A DNA stretch of 64,000 nucleotides from Marsupella aquatica (Eukaryota > Marchantiophyta): positions 20,460,001 through 20,524,000 of the forward strand of contig OZ316893.1 of assembly GCA_973895155.1 (NCBI GenBank), in the 5' to 3' direction. Each line of letters starts with the position of its first letter. Positions within the stretch are counted from its first letter, which is position 1. Under the pieces are notes generated by a model that was not told the DNA's origin, searched no databases, and worked only from the letters and a program-made list of their open reading frames with translations. The translations under genes and the position numbers were made by a program. Shown here in pieces: positions 8,540-20,966 of the stretch.

Positions 8540-11500
8540 TCAATGTCCTCTCCTCTCTTTTCCTATGCGGAGCAGGAGGAGCGGGGAAACGGAGCGGAGC
8601 AGCGGGGAAACGGAGCAGAGCAGCGCTGGGCAACGGGGTGCGGTGCATCGGAGGTGGGAGACCGGGCGAGGAGCGGCGTGGAGCGGGGAGTTTCGGGAGG
8701 CGTGGGGGTAATTATGAGGGTCCCCCGGCTCCCAGGAGCGGAGGTCGTCGGCCTGGGCTGACGCCCCCGGCTCAGCCCTGCGCCCGGGAAGGGCGGCCCT
8801 GAGCCCGGCAAGGATGGCCTTGCACCGGGATTGTCGGCCCTGGGCCTGGGAGGGTCGCCCCCCCCCCCCCGGTTGGGTTAGATTTCTTGCGGCCCCGGAT
8901 TTTCCCCTGCGGATTCGTGCCTGGAGGCCTTGGACCTGGTTTGGCTGGTGGGGCTGGGCCCCCACCAAAGGCGGTACCCGTTCGCGCTCTGGCTCTGCGT
9001 CCGCGGGGTTTTTTCGTCTAGTCATTGGAGGCGTTCCTTCGGGTCACCAGGTTTCTGGGTTCAGTGCGGCTTGCCACTACCGGGTTGAGGTTCTTTGTCT
9101 TGGACATCCATCCCTTGTTCCTTCATTTCTGTTTTTGTTTTGCTTGTGTTTTCCGGTGTTGTTCTTGTACCCTTTTTTCATCGTTCCGTTCATTTATTTT
9201 ATTTTCTTTTCCTTTGCCCCCACCCTTTATCCCAGCTTTTTCCCAGCTTTTTCCCATGGAACTCCCCTCCTATCCTAGTTCCCCTCCCACCAGTCTTGTC
9301 CCTATGGCTTCACCATCTTCCACCCCTCGTTCAGCTCGCAGGTTCTGTCCCTCTTCCCCCCTCTTCTCCTTCTGATTCCCGTGTCCAGTGTGATGCTTGT
9401 CACAGTTGGTACCAACCATCTGGTTTGACTCGTCATCGTCGCTCTTGTCCTGCTCTTCGTGCTTCCTCCTCCTCTGTGCTCCCCCTGCCCCCCTTCATTG
9501 GGTGTTGACTCTCCCTCCTCGGGGGGGCCCGGCCGGGCATAGAGAGACCATTGCCAGGTTGCAACGGTTTTTGTGGGGGGACTGGGTTTTGCTTCAGGAG
9601 GAGTTCTATCACCGGCTTCTTGCGTTGGCCTCTCGGGCCTCTGAGGTTGAGGAGGAACCGCTGGTCCCTCCTGTACAGCGCCGCCTTCGCCGATGTCTTT
9701 TGTTGGGACGGGAGGGGGAGTTCTCTCGGGCCGCACGTTCCTTGGTTCCCCTTTCCCCCTCTCCTCCTTCGGTCGAGACTATTGCGGCCCTTCGGTCCCT
9801 TCATCCCCCGACTTCTTGTGCGGTTCCAAGTTTCATTGGGAGTTTCTCTCCGGAGGTTGAGTTCTCCCTTTCTCGCGAGATATTTTCCTCTGTCTTCCTT
9901 CACTTGCCCCGTCTTTCCGCTGGGGGCATCTCTGGGATGAGGTTTGAGCACCTCAGGGACTGCTTCTCCCCCGATGACTCGGCATCGGGTTTCCAGAGTT
10001 GTTCCAGGTGTGTGCTCATGTTGCAGGTGGCCGCATTCCGCCGGTTGTCGCTCGGCTCTTGGGGGCGTGTCGGCTCATGGCTTTGGACAAGGAGACTGGT
10101 GGTGTTCGACCCCTGGCCATTGGGGAGGTCCTGTATCGTTTGGTTAGCTGTTGCATTTGTTTACAGATGAGGACCCCGTTTGCATCACACTTCTTCCCCC
10201 ACCAGTTCGGCATGGCCACCCCGGGCGGTTGTGAGAGTGTGGTACATGGCTTGCGGGTCATTTTGGACCTCCACCCTGATTGGGGGGTCATTCAGGTGGA
10301 TGTTGCAAATGCCTTCAACTCTGTCTCCCGTCGTGTGATTTTTGAGGAGGTTCAGGATGCTGGGGGGGAGATTGCCTCCCTCATCCCTTTTGCTCGAGCT
10401 TTTTATGGGACCCCTGCCCCCTTGGTCTACTCTGATCATCTGGCGTCTGGGACATACTCCACCATTATGTCCGAGTCCGGCACTCGGCAGGGGGATCCCC
10501 TTGTGTTGTTTGCCTTGGCTCATCTTCGGGCCATACGGGCATCTTCCAGTGCCTTTCCAGGTTGCTTGTTCCCCTCTGTTGTTGACAATACTCACATTGT
10601 TGCTCCTGCTTTGCTTCTTGGAGATGCCTATATCCATTTTGTTCAGCAGCTTGCCATTATTGGTTTGTCAGTACAGCCTAGGAAGTGTGGGGTCTGGTCC
10701 CGTCTTCCTCTCTCGGACTCATTCTCCCCCACTCTTGATATCCCCATTAGACATGATGGCATTCGGGTCCTTGGGGTGTCGTTTGGGGGGTTGGCCTTTG
10801 AGCAGGAGTTTCTACAGTCTGCCTTGGACCAGGATGTCTTGCACCTTGACCAGCTGGTGGCTTTGGGAAATGTCCAGATTGCCTTCTTGATTTTGGTTTT
10901 GTGTTTTGTTCGTCGACCATCCTACCTCCTGCGGACGGTCCCCCCCACCCCAGTGTTTTTGTCCTTGCTCTCTTCCTTTGACACCACCGTGATGCGGGTC
11001 TTTGGTAACCTCATCGGTCCTGGAGCCCTTGATGGAGAGGATGGTTCTTTTGCGGCTAGGCAGGCGTCTCTGCACATATCGGGAGGTGGTCTGGGGGTGT
11101 CCTCGGCTGTGGTTGCTGCTCCTTACAGTGCGTTTCTTGGCAGTTGGGCGCAGGTGGCCCCCGCCTTGGCGTCACGTTTCATTGTGGACCTTTGGCCTAT
11201 CCTCTCTGACCCGGTCATGGGAGTGGAGAACGGAGCTCTCCCTTTTCAGGTCTAGCTTCGTCATGCCCGGTCCTTATTACCGGAGGATGTGCAAAGCGTG
11301 GTCCCTGCTTTTGAGGGAGTTGTTTTGGATAGTCCCGACCGAGTTCAACAGGTGATCTCTGATCGCATGCACCGATTCACCCTTTCTAGCATGCTTTCCG
11401 ACGCACCTTCTGACTTGGTTCGTGCTCGTCTTTTATCCGGTTCGGGCGTTGGTTCGGGGGCTTGGTTATCTGCCAGCCCATTGTGGGCCCCCTTTCGTAT

Positions 11501-12400
11501 GGTTCTTTTGTCTTCACCACTTCCATGCGCCTCCGACTTGGTCTTCCCCACCCATGCCTCCTTGGGCAACCCACATGCGTTTGTGGGGCGCCCTTGGATA
11601 GGGGGGGAATCCATATCCTGCGATGTGGTCATGGTAGTGAGCGGACGGCAACACACGATGACATACGGGATGTGGTAGCCGCCATTGCTCGTGATTCCAG
11701 GTATCATGTTATGATGGAGCAACGACATGTGTTACCACCCCGGGATGGAGTTCCGGACAGGCGTCGGGCTGATTTGGTTTTCTCTCGCGCTGGTGTTCGT
11801 GCCCTTGGGGATGTGGTTGTTGCTGACCCCACGAGTGGAGCCAATTTGGCGTCCGCGGCCCATATCCTGGGTCATGCTGCCACGAGGGCTGCTCGCCTCA
11901 AGGAGGAGGCTTATGCTACGCGTTACCCGGGGACCTTTTTTACCCGTTTTCCGTGGAGGTCTTTGGAGCGTTGCACCCGACTTTTGACCATTTCTTGCAT
12001 TCCTGTGTGGTTCATTACGTCGAGCGACGGCCTTATCCACCCGTCTCTGTTATCACAGCCTTTTTTAGACAGCGGGTGTCCATTGCACTTCAGCGTGCAC
12101 AGGCCTTCACTATCCTTCGTAGAGGAGAGGCAGTTGGAGTCAGGGCGTCTAGTCGGATTCCCTTGCTTGACCCCCCTATGCAGTTCACGACGGAGCTTTA
12201 TCAGGCCCTTCACTTTGCAGTTGGGTAGTCCTTAGGTTTGTGTGTCCTTTGTTCTCCTTGGGCTGGGCTTGTGTCTGGTCTTTTTTGTTTTTGCTCTTTG
12301 GCCTTTTGGCCGTTTTTCTTGTCTTCCCTTGATTGGATTTTTTGGCCTGTGGGATCTTGTCTCCCGGTTCAGCGCCCCTCCCCTGCTCTTTGGTAGTCTG
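8540..12400 (+). mobile_element. Decayed non-LTR retrotransposon, R2/REL-endonuclease-like
   Basis: GC-rich element with an N-terminal zinc finger, a reverse transcriptase and a C-terminal cysteine-histidine motif followed by an endonuclease-like region, read in one direction but broken by several frameshifts. The 3' end is placed near 12400 by comparison with the truncated copy at 25078-25451 (shared GATCTTGTCTCCCGGTTC-like text). The 5' end is uncertain; sequence becomes GC-rich from about 8540 and includes a 13-C run at 8858-8870. Domain order resembles the site-specific R2/NeSL-type group rather than the L1 and RTE elements usual in plants. Confidence 0.7.
9380..12228 (+). pseudogene. Reverse transcriptase ORF of the non-LTR element, frameshifted
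   Basis: Reading order by frame: CDACHSWYQPSGLTRHRRSC, a C2H2-type finger near 9389; then GHRETIARLQRFLWGDW to FEHLRDCF (about 9530-9965); then RT core from 9999 with LALDKETGGVRPLAIGE-like text, IQVDVANAFNSVSR, GTRQGDPL and VVDNTHIVAP. The catalytic pair is D-N where the family has D-D. A TAG at 11253-11255 interrupts the same frame, which continues as DVQSVVPAFEG and MHRFTLSSML. A shift near 11490 leads to CVCGAPLDRG ... HILRCGHG and RRADLVF ... ALGDVVVADP, a Cys/His motif and restriction-like nuclease pattern. A last shift near 11950 leads to the C-terminus ending LHFAVG. At least four frame changes plus one stop make it inactive. Confidence 0.75.
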
Positions 12401-12559
12401 ATATATATTTTTCTCATCTCCTCTCCTCTCCTCAGTTGCTTAATCCTTCTTCTTGAGAAAGAATTGTACACAGCCAAAGTGTGCAAAGGCTAGGCAAGAT
12501 TGTGACCAATTGAATGAGATTGAAAGCTCGAGCAGAGAGGGGAGGAGCAGAGACGCAGG

Positions 12560-15539
12560 ATGGCGGCAACAGCATCGAAGTGGCTGCGAGAATTGGGAGG
12601 AAGGAGCAACGGAAGTGGTCGAAATCTCGAGCTTCTTCTTCGCCGAGCAATTCTTGGTCATGTGAGCCATTCGAGCAGCAACAGAGGCATCAACAGCCAT
12701 CAATGCGACCGTCGTCACTTCGCTGCAAAGCGTTGTGGTCCATCATCCTCTGATTGGTCCTTCACGCCTACAGTTGCTGCTGCATTTGGGGCGGCATCGT
12801 CTTCTCTGCACCACAATCGGCTCCCTGGAGGAAATTTGCTGCTCTTCGGTGGAGCGCCGGGAACGGGAAAGATCTCGAGAGTGGGATGGGATTCTGCGCT
12901 GGGCCGGTCTGTGGCAGCTTTCTCTCGCATTTCTCCTCCCCCTCCCCAAAAAACTTCAACAAGCGTTGGCGAATCGACCAAAATTGCTCCTGTAAGACTT
13001 TGTACAAGACATTTCCCGAACACAGTCTGGCTCGTGTTTTATTTGAATTCTAGTTCCTCGGATTTGTTTGTCTCTGCCTCCTTATTGATGTTTGTTTTTA
13101 ACTGTTTTCCTTGGTTTGTTTTAGTTACTTAATTTGTTTTTTTCGGGGGGTCTAGTCTTTCCTACTGAGGATTTGTTTGAGACACCGTTTCTGTTGTGGG
13201 GAGATCCTACTGCTTTTAAGCTCATCACAAGAGAGGTGCTCTGCCTTTTTATTCCTTTTGCATTTTGACAGAGGCTTTTCTGACAGAGGGTTTTTCATTA
13301 TCGGGTCATTTAGACTGGTAGTGTATGTTGTTTACACAGAATCTTTGTGAGTCGCCAAAGTCATTCTCGAACTATTACCGTCCCAGTCACTCTCACAAGG
13401 GAGCTGCTCTGCCTCTTATTCTTCGTGTTTCTTTGGGTAAAGGAACTCTTGTGACATTGTCTCTTGTCTTATGTCATTGTCAGGTCGTTTAGTTAGCTGA
13501 GAAGGAGACTTCAGTGGCACACCATATTGTCTCGAACGGAGAATTACGAGGCCTAAATGATTTGATAGGACATACGATGTGAAGCCCAGTTCCTGCCGCT
13601 TTTGAAGGTTTCTGACGGTTTTATTGTAAATGTGTACTAATGACTGGATTTGTTGCTAGGACTTAAAATTACTGTTGGTCTTGACGGCTTCTGTATAGGT
13701 GATACGTAGTGTTGCTTAGCTTACCCTGTGCTTTGATCGATGTCCTGCGTGTTTTTTGTGGTTGTGTAGCAAAAATCTGAAGAAAAGAAAACGACTGAAG
13801 AGAAGAACTTGAGTGCAAGAATCAAGGATCTTTTCTCAGCTCTGGAAGAAGTTCCTTTGGCTCCTTTAGGCTTGGGTCTGGCTGGAGCCATCCCGTTTGT
13901 CGGTTTGGCACCTGGCATTGCCTCACTTCTCCCTATGCCAGTAAGTTCCTACTCCCCAGTGTTTGTTGATCAAGCTGGAGCTTTATTCTTTTAATTACGT
14001 CGTAGAGAAGTCCTGCAACGTCCTGATCCCTCCCTTCTTTCACTACTTCCAATAGGACATTAAGTTGATATCATTGAGTACTTCTGAGATGTCAGATTAC
14101 AAATTCAATGAAACCAAAAGCAAAAGCGTAAATTAACGAAGAGTTGTGGGCATGTTTTCCTCTTACACTGCAGTACTAGTCCATGAGGGTTATTCTAAAA
14201 ACGACTGCAATGTAAGCAGTTTGTGTGGTTTGATCAAGATGGGTGTAGGATGCATTGTTTGTCATCCATATTGAAGCACAAGCGGCATATGCTGCTGTAA
14301 TTTTGACATTTTTAGGTGGTCCTCATTGGGGTCTGGCAATGGCAGGCGCTGATTGTAAGTATTCATGTGCTTAGAAGTTCCTGAGTGTTTTCAGCCTGGC
14401 TTTGCACCTCCACAGTATTTACATAGTATCCCCCTTCCATTGCTGTTGATATTTGGGCCACTACTGTAGAAGTCTATCATCCGTGGTTTAATTGGATGAG
14501 AGGCTATCAAATGTGTTTTACTCATTTTCGCCGCAAACTTGTTCTGGGCACTGTCATTCGAGTGGAATTCGGAAATACGGATTGTTTGGCACGCTCTGTG
14601 TTTTAGAGCTGAGAATTTCAAGGGCACGGTTTGTGCTACAGGGTCCCAAAGTTCAAATTTATCGAAACGAACACTCAATAATGTTCGGTGAGTGATACAC
14701 TGACGCCCAAATGTTTGGCTCGTAGTAAGTTTTTGCTGGCTTTAGCTAGTTGCTCTTTCTGAATGAATACTGTGTGTCAGTTGAGAGTAGCTGTGAGTGA
14801 AATCCATCTTTTGTTAAGCACGCCCAACTTGCATCGACATCTGACTAGTATGCCTGGGCAGGTACGGATGGAGTGTAGTACCATCCTTGGTGGCCTGGCC
14901 TGCTCTGCTGCTAAGTCCTGTGCCGAAGCTGGCTGTTCTCGCAACTTCTTTTGTCGTGGTATTCTTCGGTCCATCCTTTTTTAGTAGTTAGTCCAGAAAC
15001 GGTCAGCACATTAAACTCGCATCTTGATGTCTGGTTGTCGATTGTGAACACCCAACGATTTAAGGAACTGTGTTTATTTTGGGCTTCCCGATTTGCTGAA
15101 CTTCGTGACCTGGACCTTTTCTCTTTAAAGTTCGATATCAATGAATGAGACACCAAACTGGGTACGTTAATCACGATGCTTCATTCAAAGTTCTGCATGG
15201 AAGAATAATCTCGGGTGCATTGTCTCTTGAAGGCCCTTGGTGTAGATGCTCTATTTGCAAGAAACTTACTCCTCCCTTCCTGGTAAGCCCTTCATAACAC
15301 TTGTTGAGGGCATAATGCTTCACAAGTATATGCAACTTCATTGACGGGATTTCTGTTCAGTAAGGCTGCTGAGAAAATAACATGGATTGAAGCTAAACAT
15401 CTTGACTTCTTAGATGCTTTGTTGATCATATCGCTTTTCCAGGTACATGCCAATGCGATACATGCTTACAGGCATTGCCACGCTCAGTTTAACATCATCT
15501 CTTCTTGTGACTGCTGCTGGGAGCGTCATCCACCATTAG
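12560..15539 (+). CDS. DUF3429 / TMEM69-like mitochondrial membrane protein
   Basis: Seven exons give 332 residues: 12560-12991, 13770-13940, 14249-14354, 14642-14687, 14862-14958, 15233-15282, 15443-15539. All introns are GT-AG and the CDS is 999 nt. The first ~45 residues are arginine/serine rich with few acids, fitting a mitochondrial transit peptide. The DUF3429 signatures follow in order: LGLAGAIPFVGLAPG, AYAAVILTFLGGPHWGLAM, RYGWSVVPSLVAWPALLL, DALFARNLLLPSWYMPMR, and a last hydrophobic helix ending TAAGSVIHH. These form about five membrane segments. Human TMEM69 belongs to this family; its molecular function is not established. The 46-nt exon 4 was found because it alone restores the phase. 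The start lies only about 160 bp past the end of the non-LTR element, so its promoter may overlap transposon sequence. Confidence 0.88.
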
Positions 15540-17261
15540 CACGAATGATATCCATGGTGCAAATTTTGGACTGGGTATGTTTTGGGTACTAGTTGGCCCA
15601 GGATCGGTTGCCCACCTTTGGGAAGAGGCTTTGGGTCTACAGACCTTTTCCACGACAATATCATGTGAAGGAGCTGGTGAATTACAGTGTCTGGCGGGGT
15701 AACTATTACGACTCAAATTTTAAGTCCAAGGAGATATTTTATGGTTACGGTGTACATGTTTCGAGGAGTTTGGGAAATCCTTCAAATTAGGTGAAGTTGT
15801 CACCGATAGCTTCGAACTTATTGAAGGTCAAGTAAAAAAACTTTCACCTGAACCATAGCTTCTGCAATTATTTCAACCAGGAAGTGTTTTGAAAATTAGA
15901 ATGCCAATTCTAGGATCTGTCACCAAGGAGTACAAAGAACTCGAGGTGGGCAAATGAGAAGCTTCCAACGAGCTCTGGGACTGAGGTATCCTTGGCCACC
16001 CCGAGGCCTACAATCTTCGATGCACTCCTTCGCTTTAAAACATTAAATAAGTCTATCCTCCCAGGACCTCATCTGAGCCAAGCCAGATATTTTACCTTGC
16101 TTCAATCCTTGACCCACTTTCCAAAAGCACCACAGAAGACTTTGCTTTCTGAACATTTTTGGGCCTGTATTAGAATAATCAGTCTTTCTATTAAAATTGC
16201 CAAGTGAAATAATTTAAGTTATGTTAGAGTAACGTTCTGCCAATATCCACACGACCTGTGTTTTGGCTACGATTCCGACATAAAAGCCAATTCCCAAATA
16301 ATACCGAACTGTATTTAAGAAAATCACGTGTGATGGGGGAACTGATGTTGATTTTGGAAGTGCTGACGTTTCACTCGGTTTTTTGCTTGAAGCTTGTGCT
16401 AAATATTTAGATAGTAAAACTCCGTAAAGAAATCCTCCCTAGAATAGTTATTAGAGCCTGATCTACATTGAACATCTGGCCGATTCATCATAAAGATTTG
16501 AACTTGTCGTACTGTCCAGCAGGGTCCAACCAGCACGTCCTCCTGTACGAGATCGTCTTCTACTCACTTATTTAAAAAATCAAGTCGTCGTGAAGTTTGA
16601 CGCAATGACATCGATCCAAGTGAAAACACCTTGCTTACACCCAAGAAAACTGGCATTCTACCGTCAGTGGTCCTATTTTTAAAGAAAATATTTCTCAAGC
16701 AGGTTTCCAAATTTAGCGTTAAGCCCCTTCGTTACACTAACTCAACTACCAGATTATCGCTTGTCAGCTCATGGACAGATTTAGCCTGAATCAGTTTTGT
16801 TGGGGTGGTTAAACTTTTTGAGTGCAATGAATGATTTGGCAGTGCCTCCAGATTGTCACACAATGTTCCAGCTAAAATTATTGTTTGGAGAAACTGTACA
16901 ATGGTGCCAAGTGTGAACTCAAAGCCACAAAGTACTTCCTCACTGTTTGGCAGCTTGCGCTTGAAGAAGAAACAGTTGAACACTCCCTACATACCTTATG
17001 TTTTTATCTCAAATTGAACCAGACCCAATCATGCAAAGACCAGTCTAAATCAGACCCTTGCAGCAGGTTGTGTGACTGGTGCTTTATATGTTCAAATTAA
17101 GGACAGTAAAACTCTACACGAACATCGTGTCCAAAAGTTGCCAATCAATTGGTCCAGTACGAGGAAAAACAAGGACGTTTTCCTGTTAATGCAGCCAGAT
17201 AAGCAGACGATTAACAAATTGTGCTACTAAAAACTTCCAAGACTATGCTGGAATCACATCA
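15540..17261. other. Intergenic between two convergent genes, no gene seen
   Basis: The TMEM69-like gene ends at 15539 and the RLF-like gene (minus) ends at 17262. The small open frames between them do not extend into conserved sequence on either strand. Part is presumably 3' UTR of both genes. Confidence 0.6.
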
Positions 17262-19855
17262 TCACTTATCACCTTGCCCTTGAACATCCAAAAGACCAAC
17301 CATACATTTCTCCAGGAGGAACTCAGCGTTCACCCATGCGTGGTATTTGTCTATGGTTTCCTTGTCAAGGTACATGCTCTTCCACTCAATAAATAAATCA
17401 TGCCAGACACTTCAATAGCTGCTACGTTTTAAACAGACACACTAACACGCAACCAAAGAGGTGCTCAAACTCATGAGGGTAGAGAATTTAAGAGAGTTGA
17501 GAACAGAAACAGTAATCTTATAGAAAGGATACTGAAGAGAGCTGTGCCATCCTTTCCCGCTGCTTTCATCAGCATTTCTGGTCCTGCAACGCGACAAGAA
17601 ATACACCACATTGTGCGCATCTCAAAAAGGGGTACCCTGCTCTTGACCCCAGAATCAGAGGGGGAAGCATATTGCCTCAGTAGCCCCTGGACAATTCCAT
17701 CTCAGTTTCTAGGACTGCAAACTAAGCTGATGACTGATTCTCGCAACTTGATGCTGTGCTGTGCCATTGCCCTTTCCCTACAGCAGATACATCACAAGGC
17801 AGAAGAAACCTGAAACCGGAGTGTCGTTACGGGGCAGTTCTCTCACAACCACATGATCTTGAGACTGGGAGCGTGCAAAATCCTATGGCCATAGCTACCA
17901 ATAGGTTTGGAAAGGTTATCCAAATCCAAGGCTAAAGCAGGTCCATGAGAAGCCACAAGCTTCAGGTCTTTGACTAACCGAGGTCATCAGATAATGTAAG
18001 ACAGATGATGACCAATATTCCAAACTAGCCAGAAACGATGCAGTAGTCTGGCTCTCTTGACACCAATCCAGGGGTAGGACATGGGCGTCCCAACGAAATG
18101 AAAAACTACAACAGAGACTGCACTATGATGCATGCCCTATGACTAAACCTATAACAATGTCACTTGAACGTTGAGGGATGATACCGGTGCACCACTTCTA
18201 GAGCTTGCGAATAAGTCTGAGAAGTGGCGGCCACAAGTACCTGGTGATCCTGGATAGCTAGTGCGAGTATGAAGTTTTCAATAATTGATATTGAAAGCTG
18301 CTTAACAGACTTGGCGCTCTCATTAATTGTTTAAATAATGAGAGCGCCAAGTGATTTGTAATACGAATTCGTGGAGCAAGACTTGTCGGTTCTAACATGA
18401 AACATAGCGTTCAGGATAGAGATACCAAATCCTAGGCAACAGGAGATTATGAACTGCAAATCAAGACTTCAAGCAATCCTAGATCTACCCCCTGTTCAAG
18501 GAAGACCAGTATTGCAACAAATTACTTACCTCCCGGATGGAACTTCAGGTATGGAGTGACATTGTAGACACGACCTCGAAGGATAGTCCATGCCTCGCCT
18601 TCACTTTGGTGTTTCTTAACCTCCTCCATAGTTAACAACCTTCTGGGTGATTCCCCCTTCAGCCCTGTCCAGATAGATCATCAAACTGTCAATTCGAGAA
18701 AAAAACTCACATGTGCCCAAAAACTGATAAGGGCTACATCAGTAGATGTATTTCGACAGAAACCGTGGGACGTGTAAATTGTTCCAGCGTATAACGTATT
18801 ATAAAAATATAATACCGAACATGTCTACCAACGCAATTGCATTCTGGCAGTATCGCAATATCATTCACTGAAGTTACCAAACCAAATTGCTCCTGTATAT
18901 GCAAACGAGTCAATACTGCAGATTCGTCCTGACATTGAACACCGAAATAAATGATTCAAGGGCAAGGAATCCGCGAGAAGTCCTTATTGATCCCAAGCCA
19001 GAGCCAACCGAGAAACCACCGCAGTAAAATCACAGCCTCCAGTTTGTATAGTGATGTAACATAAAATTATCTCGACCTCCGACGAAACAATTTACATTGA
19101 TTCAAAGAAGCTAGGAAACAGAAGAACTTCCACTGCCCAGGTAATCGTGTCAACAGGATTTCAGTGGGTATACGAGAATGCGGGGTTCTATCGTCTCCTC
19201 AGTGCAAAACAAACAGGAAGGCCAGGATGGTTAGTGGGAGGGTAAATGAAAGGAATCAAAAGATACCTGCAAGATCGGATTCAGATTGCATGAGCCTGAG
19301 CCAGACCATTTGACTGTAGCCCTTCTCCAGTGGGACTTTGTTTCTGGCTGGGGCTTTTGGCCTTGGTGTATCCCTTTGCTGCACCGGAGCTGGAGGAGCA
19401 GCAAAAGACGACGAGGACGCGCTGTTGAACTGATAATTGCTACCAGGAGCTGCTGGAGGAGCTACTGCTGGAGCTGCTGCCAGGGCAACCGGAGGATTGG
19501 GAGGAAAGTAGACTGGCGTCATGGGCAGCACTTGTGGAGGTCCAGCAGGAGCAGAAGAGGAGGAAGATGAGGTCATCTCATCATCACTATACAGAGGCGG
19601 AGCAAAGAAGTTGGGGTCTACAGCAGCAGAGACTGCAAAGTAATTCCTCAAAGGATTGGGAATGGAGAGTCTTGGTGGGGAGATCCTGAGGGCAGTTCCA
19701 AAGTGGTCCGCAGTTCGAGACACCGAAGAATTGAAGCTATCGTTCGCCATCGAAGGAGTTGCTGCCGACTCATCGTCCTCAACGTCTGCCATTCCTACAT
19801 CCGCATTGCCCCCATCTCGACCGCCCACTGGTGCGAACCCTGGAAACTGAGCCAT
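17262..19855 (-). CDS. RLF: RLF-like cytochrome b5 domain protein
   Basis: Four exons (19267-19855, 18530-18664, 17533-17583, 17262-17350) give 864 nt and 287 residues. Residues 1-170 are low-complexity, Ala/Pro/Ser rich. A conserved stretch [20 protein letters not shown] (about 172-191) precedes the b5 fold: [67 protein letters not shown]. The axial heme ligands are His239 (HPGG) and His262 (YHAW). Arabidopsis RLF, needed for lateral root formation, has this same architecture with a conserved 'vPfEKGYSQMdWLkL' motif before the domain. There is no C-terminal membrane anchor, so a soluble protein is expected. The 51-nt exon 3 and its split codons (Gly242, Asn259) fit exactly. The start is the first ATG of an open 199-codon frame. 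Confidence 0.92.
18309..18352. repeat. Perfect hairpin in RLF-like intron 2
   Basis: ACTTGGCGCTCTCATTA is followed after 10 bases by its exact reverse complement. A 17-bp perfect stem in a non-repetitive intron is unlikely by chance. No function is evident; it is shorter than a usual plant miRNA precursor. Confidence 0.7.
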
Positions 19856-20812
19856 TGAATGCTCCTATTGCCACCTCCAATTCCTCCCCTTCCTCTGCAA
19901 CAATGAAGAAAGGTGACAACTAGCACTCGCAACGCAAAGGACGTCAAGCTGGAGCTGATGCAAAGGCTGGAGAGTCTCAATTGAGAATGAAACTGACATC
20001 TCTCGCTTTCTCCTCCGTTCCTCCTGCTCCTCACTTCTCCCAGTCGTTAATGCTCGCCACTCCTTGCTATTTCTGCAGAGGAGCCCATCATCATCGCTCT
20101 CGTCCCGCTTGAGAAACGACCCACCACCTCAGAATCCTTTCCTCTCTCGCCTTTCCGACTCCAAGGCCATATTTCACTAGACTCTAATCATTCTATGCCT
20201 TCGTCTTCAGCTCAAAAACCCTTCCAGAACCCTAAAAAGGACTACTTTTCATCTTCCCTCATTCCCTCAGCTCCACAGTCTTCTATCCGTTTCGGAATTC
20301 ACCCTCACATCTAAATGTCTGCTCCCCGTTTGCGCTCATCATCACATCCGGCTTCGGAATGAGCAGACTGATGCATCAATGCTCCCTCCCACTGGTCTAT
20401 TCTTCCATGTTGCTGCCCAATTCTCTACCAGCTTGCCTCCACCTCGATGCCACAATTCCAGGACAGCACTTGAAGAGGCGGAAACGAAATTGACGGCTTG
20501 GACACTGCTGAAAGAAAGGTCTGTGGATCTCTAGGGAGGGGAGATGGTGATGGGGAGGGGGAGGGGGAGGGGAGAGGGTTAGTGGGTGACCAGCCTGGAG
20601 TCGTGGTTTCTGGCTTCCCAACTTTCTTCGAGGGTTTGTTTGCCAGTCTAGGAGAATCATCTCTCTTCATAGGGGATTGAATGGATAGTGAGTTTCGGTT
20701 TCCAACACGAGGTACAGTAACCCTGAGTGAGGGACCACCAACAATCAAAATGATTGTTTAGTGCGGATCACATAATATGCTCAGAATCTAGAGTGGGTGA
20801 TTCACAATTTGG
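19856..20812. other. Upstream region of the RLF-like gene
   Basis: Pyrimidine-rich on the plus strand near 19856-20100, as expected for a purine-rich 5' leader on the minus strand. A G-rich tract of GGGGAGGG units lies at 20535-20577 and accounts for the Ser/Pro open frames on the other strand. I recognise no other gene. Confidence 0.5.
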
Positions 20813-20946
20813 CAGGATAGTTAAATGTCCATAAACTAGCCCAAATACCACTGCACGGCACGGAAAGTGCACAGGATAGTAGTGTTTGGATAGTTAACTT
20901 TCCATAAAGTAGCCCAAATACCAGTGCACAGGATAGTAGAGTTTAT
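20813..20946. repeat. Left part of a direct-repeat array (CAGGATAGTAGAGTTTGG type)
   Basis: Two and a half units of roughly 60 bp, with core words AGGATAGTA, TTTGGATAGT, CCATAAACTAGCCCAAATAC and a GTGCAC link. The same units, in the same orientation, resume at 25021 on the far side of the recombinase gene. Confidence 0.75.
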
Positions 20947-20966
20947 GTCTAGGACAATGACGGTCT

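Noticed and set aside
9302-9951. Long minus-strand open frames opposite the non-LTR element
   Set aside because: GC-rich shadow of the plus-strand reverse transcriptase gene; Pro/Gly/Arg composition without motifs.
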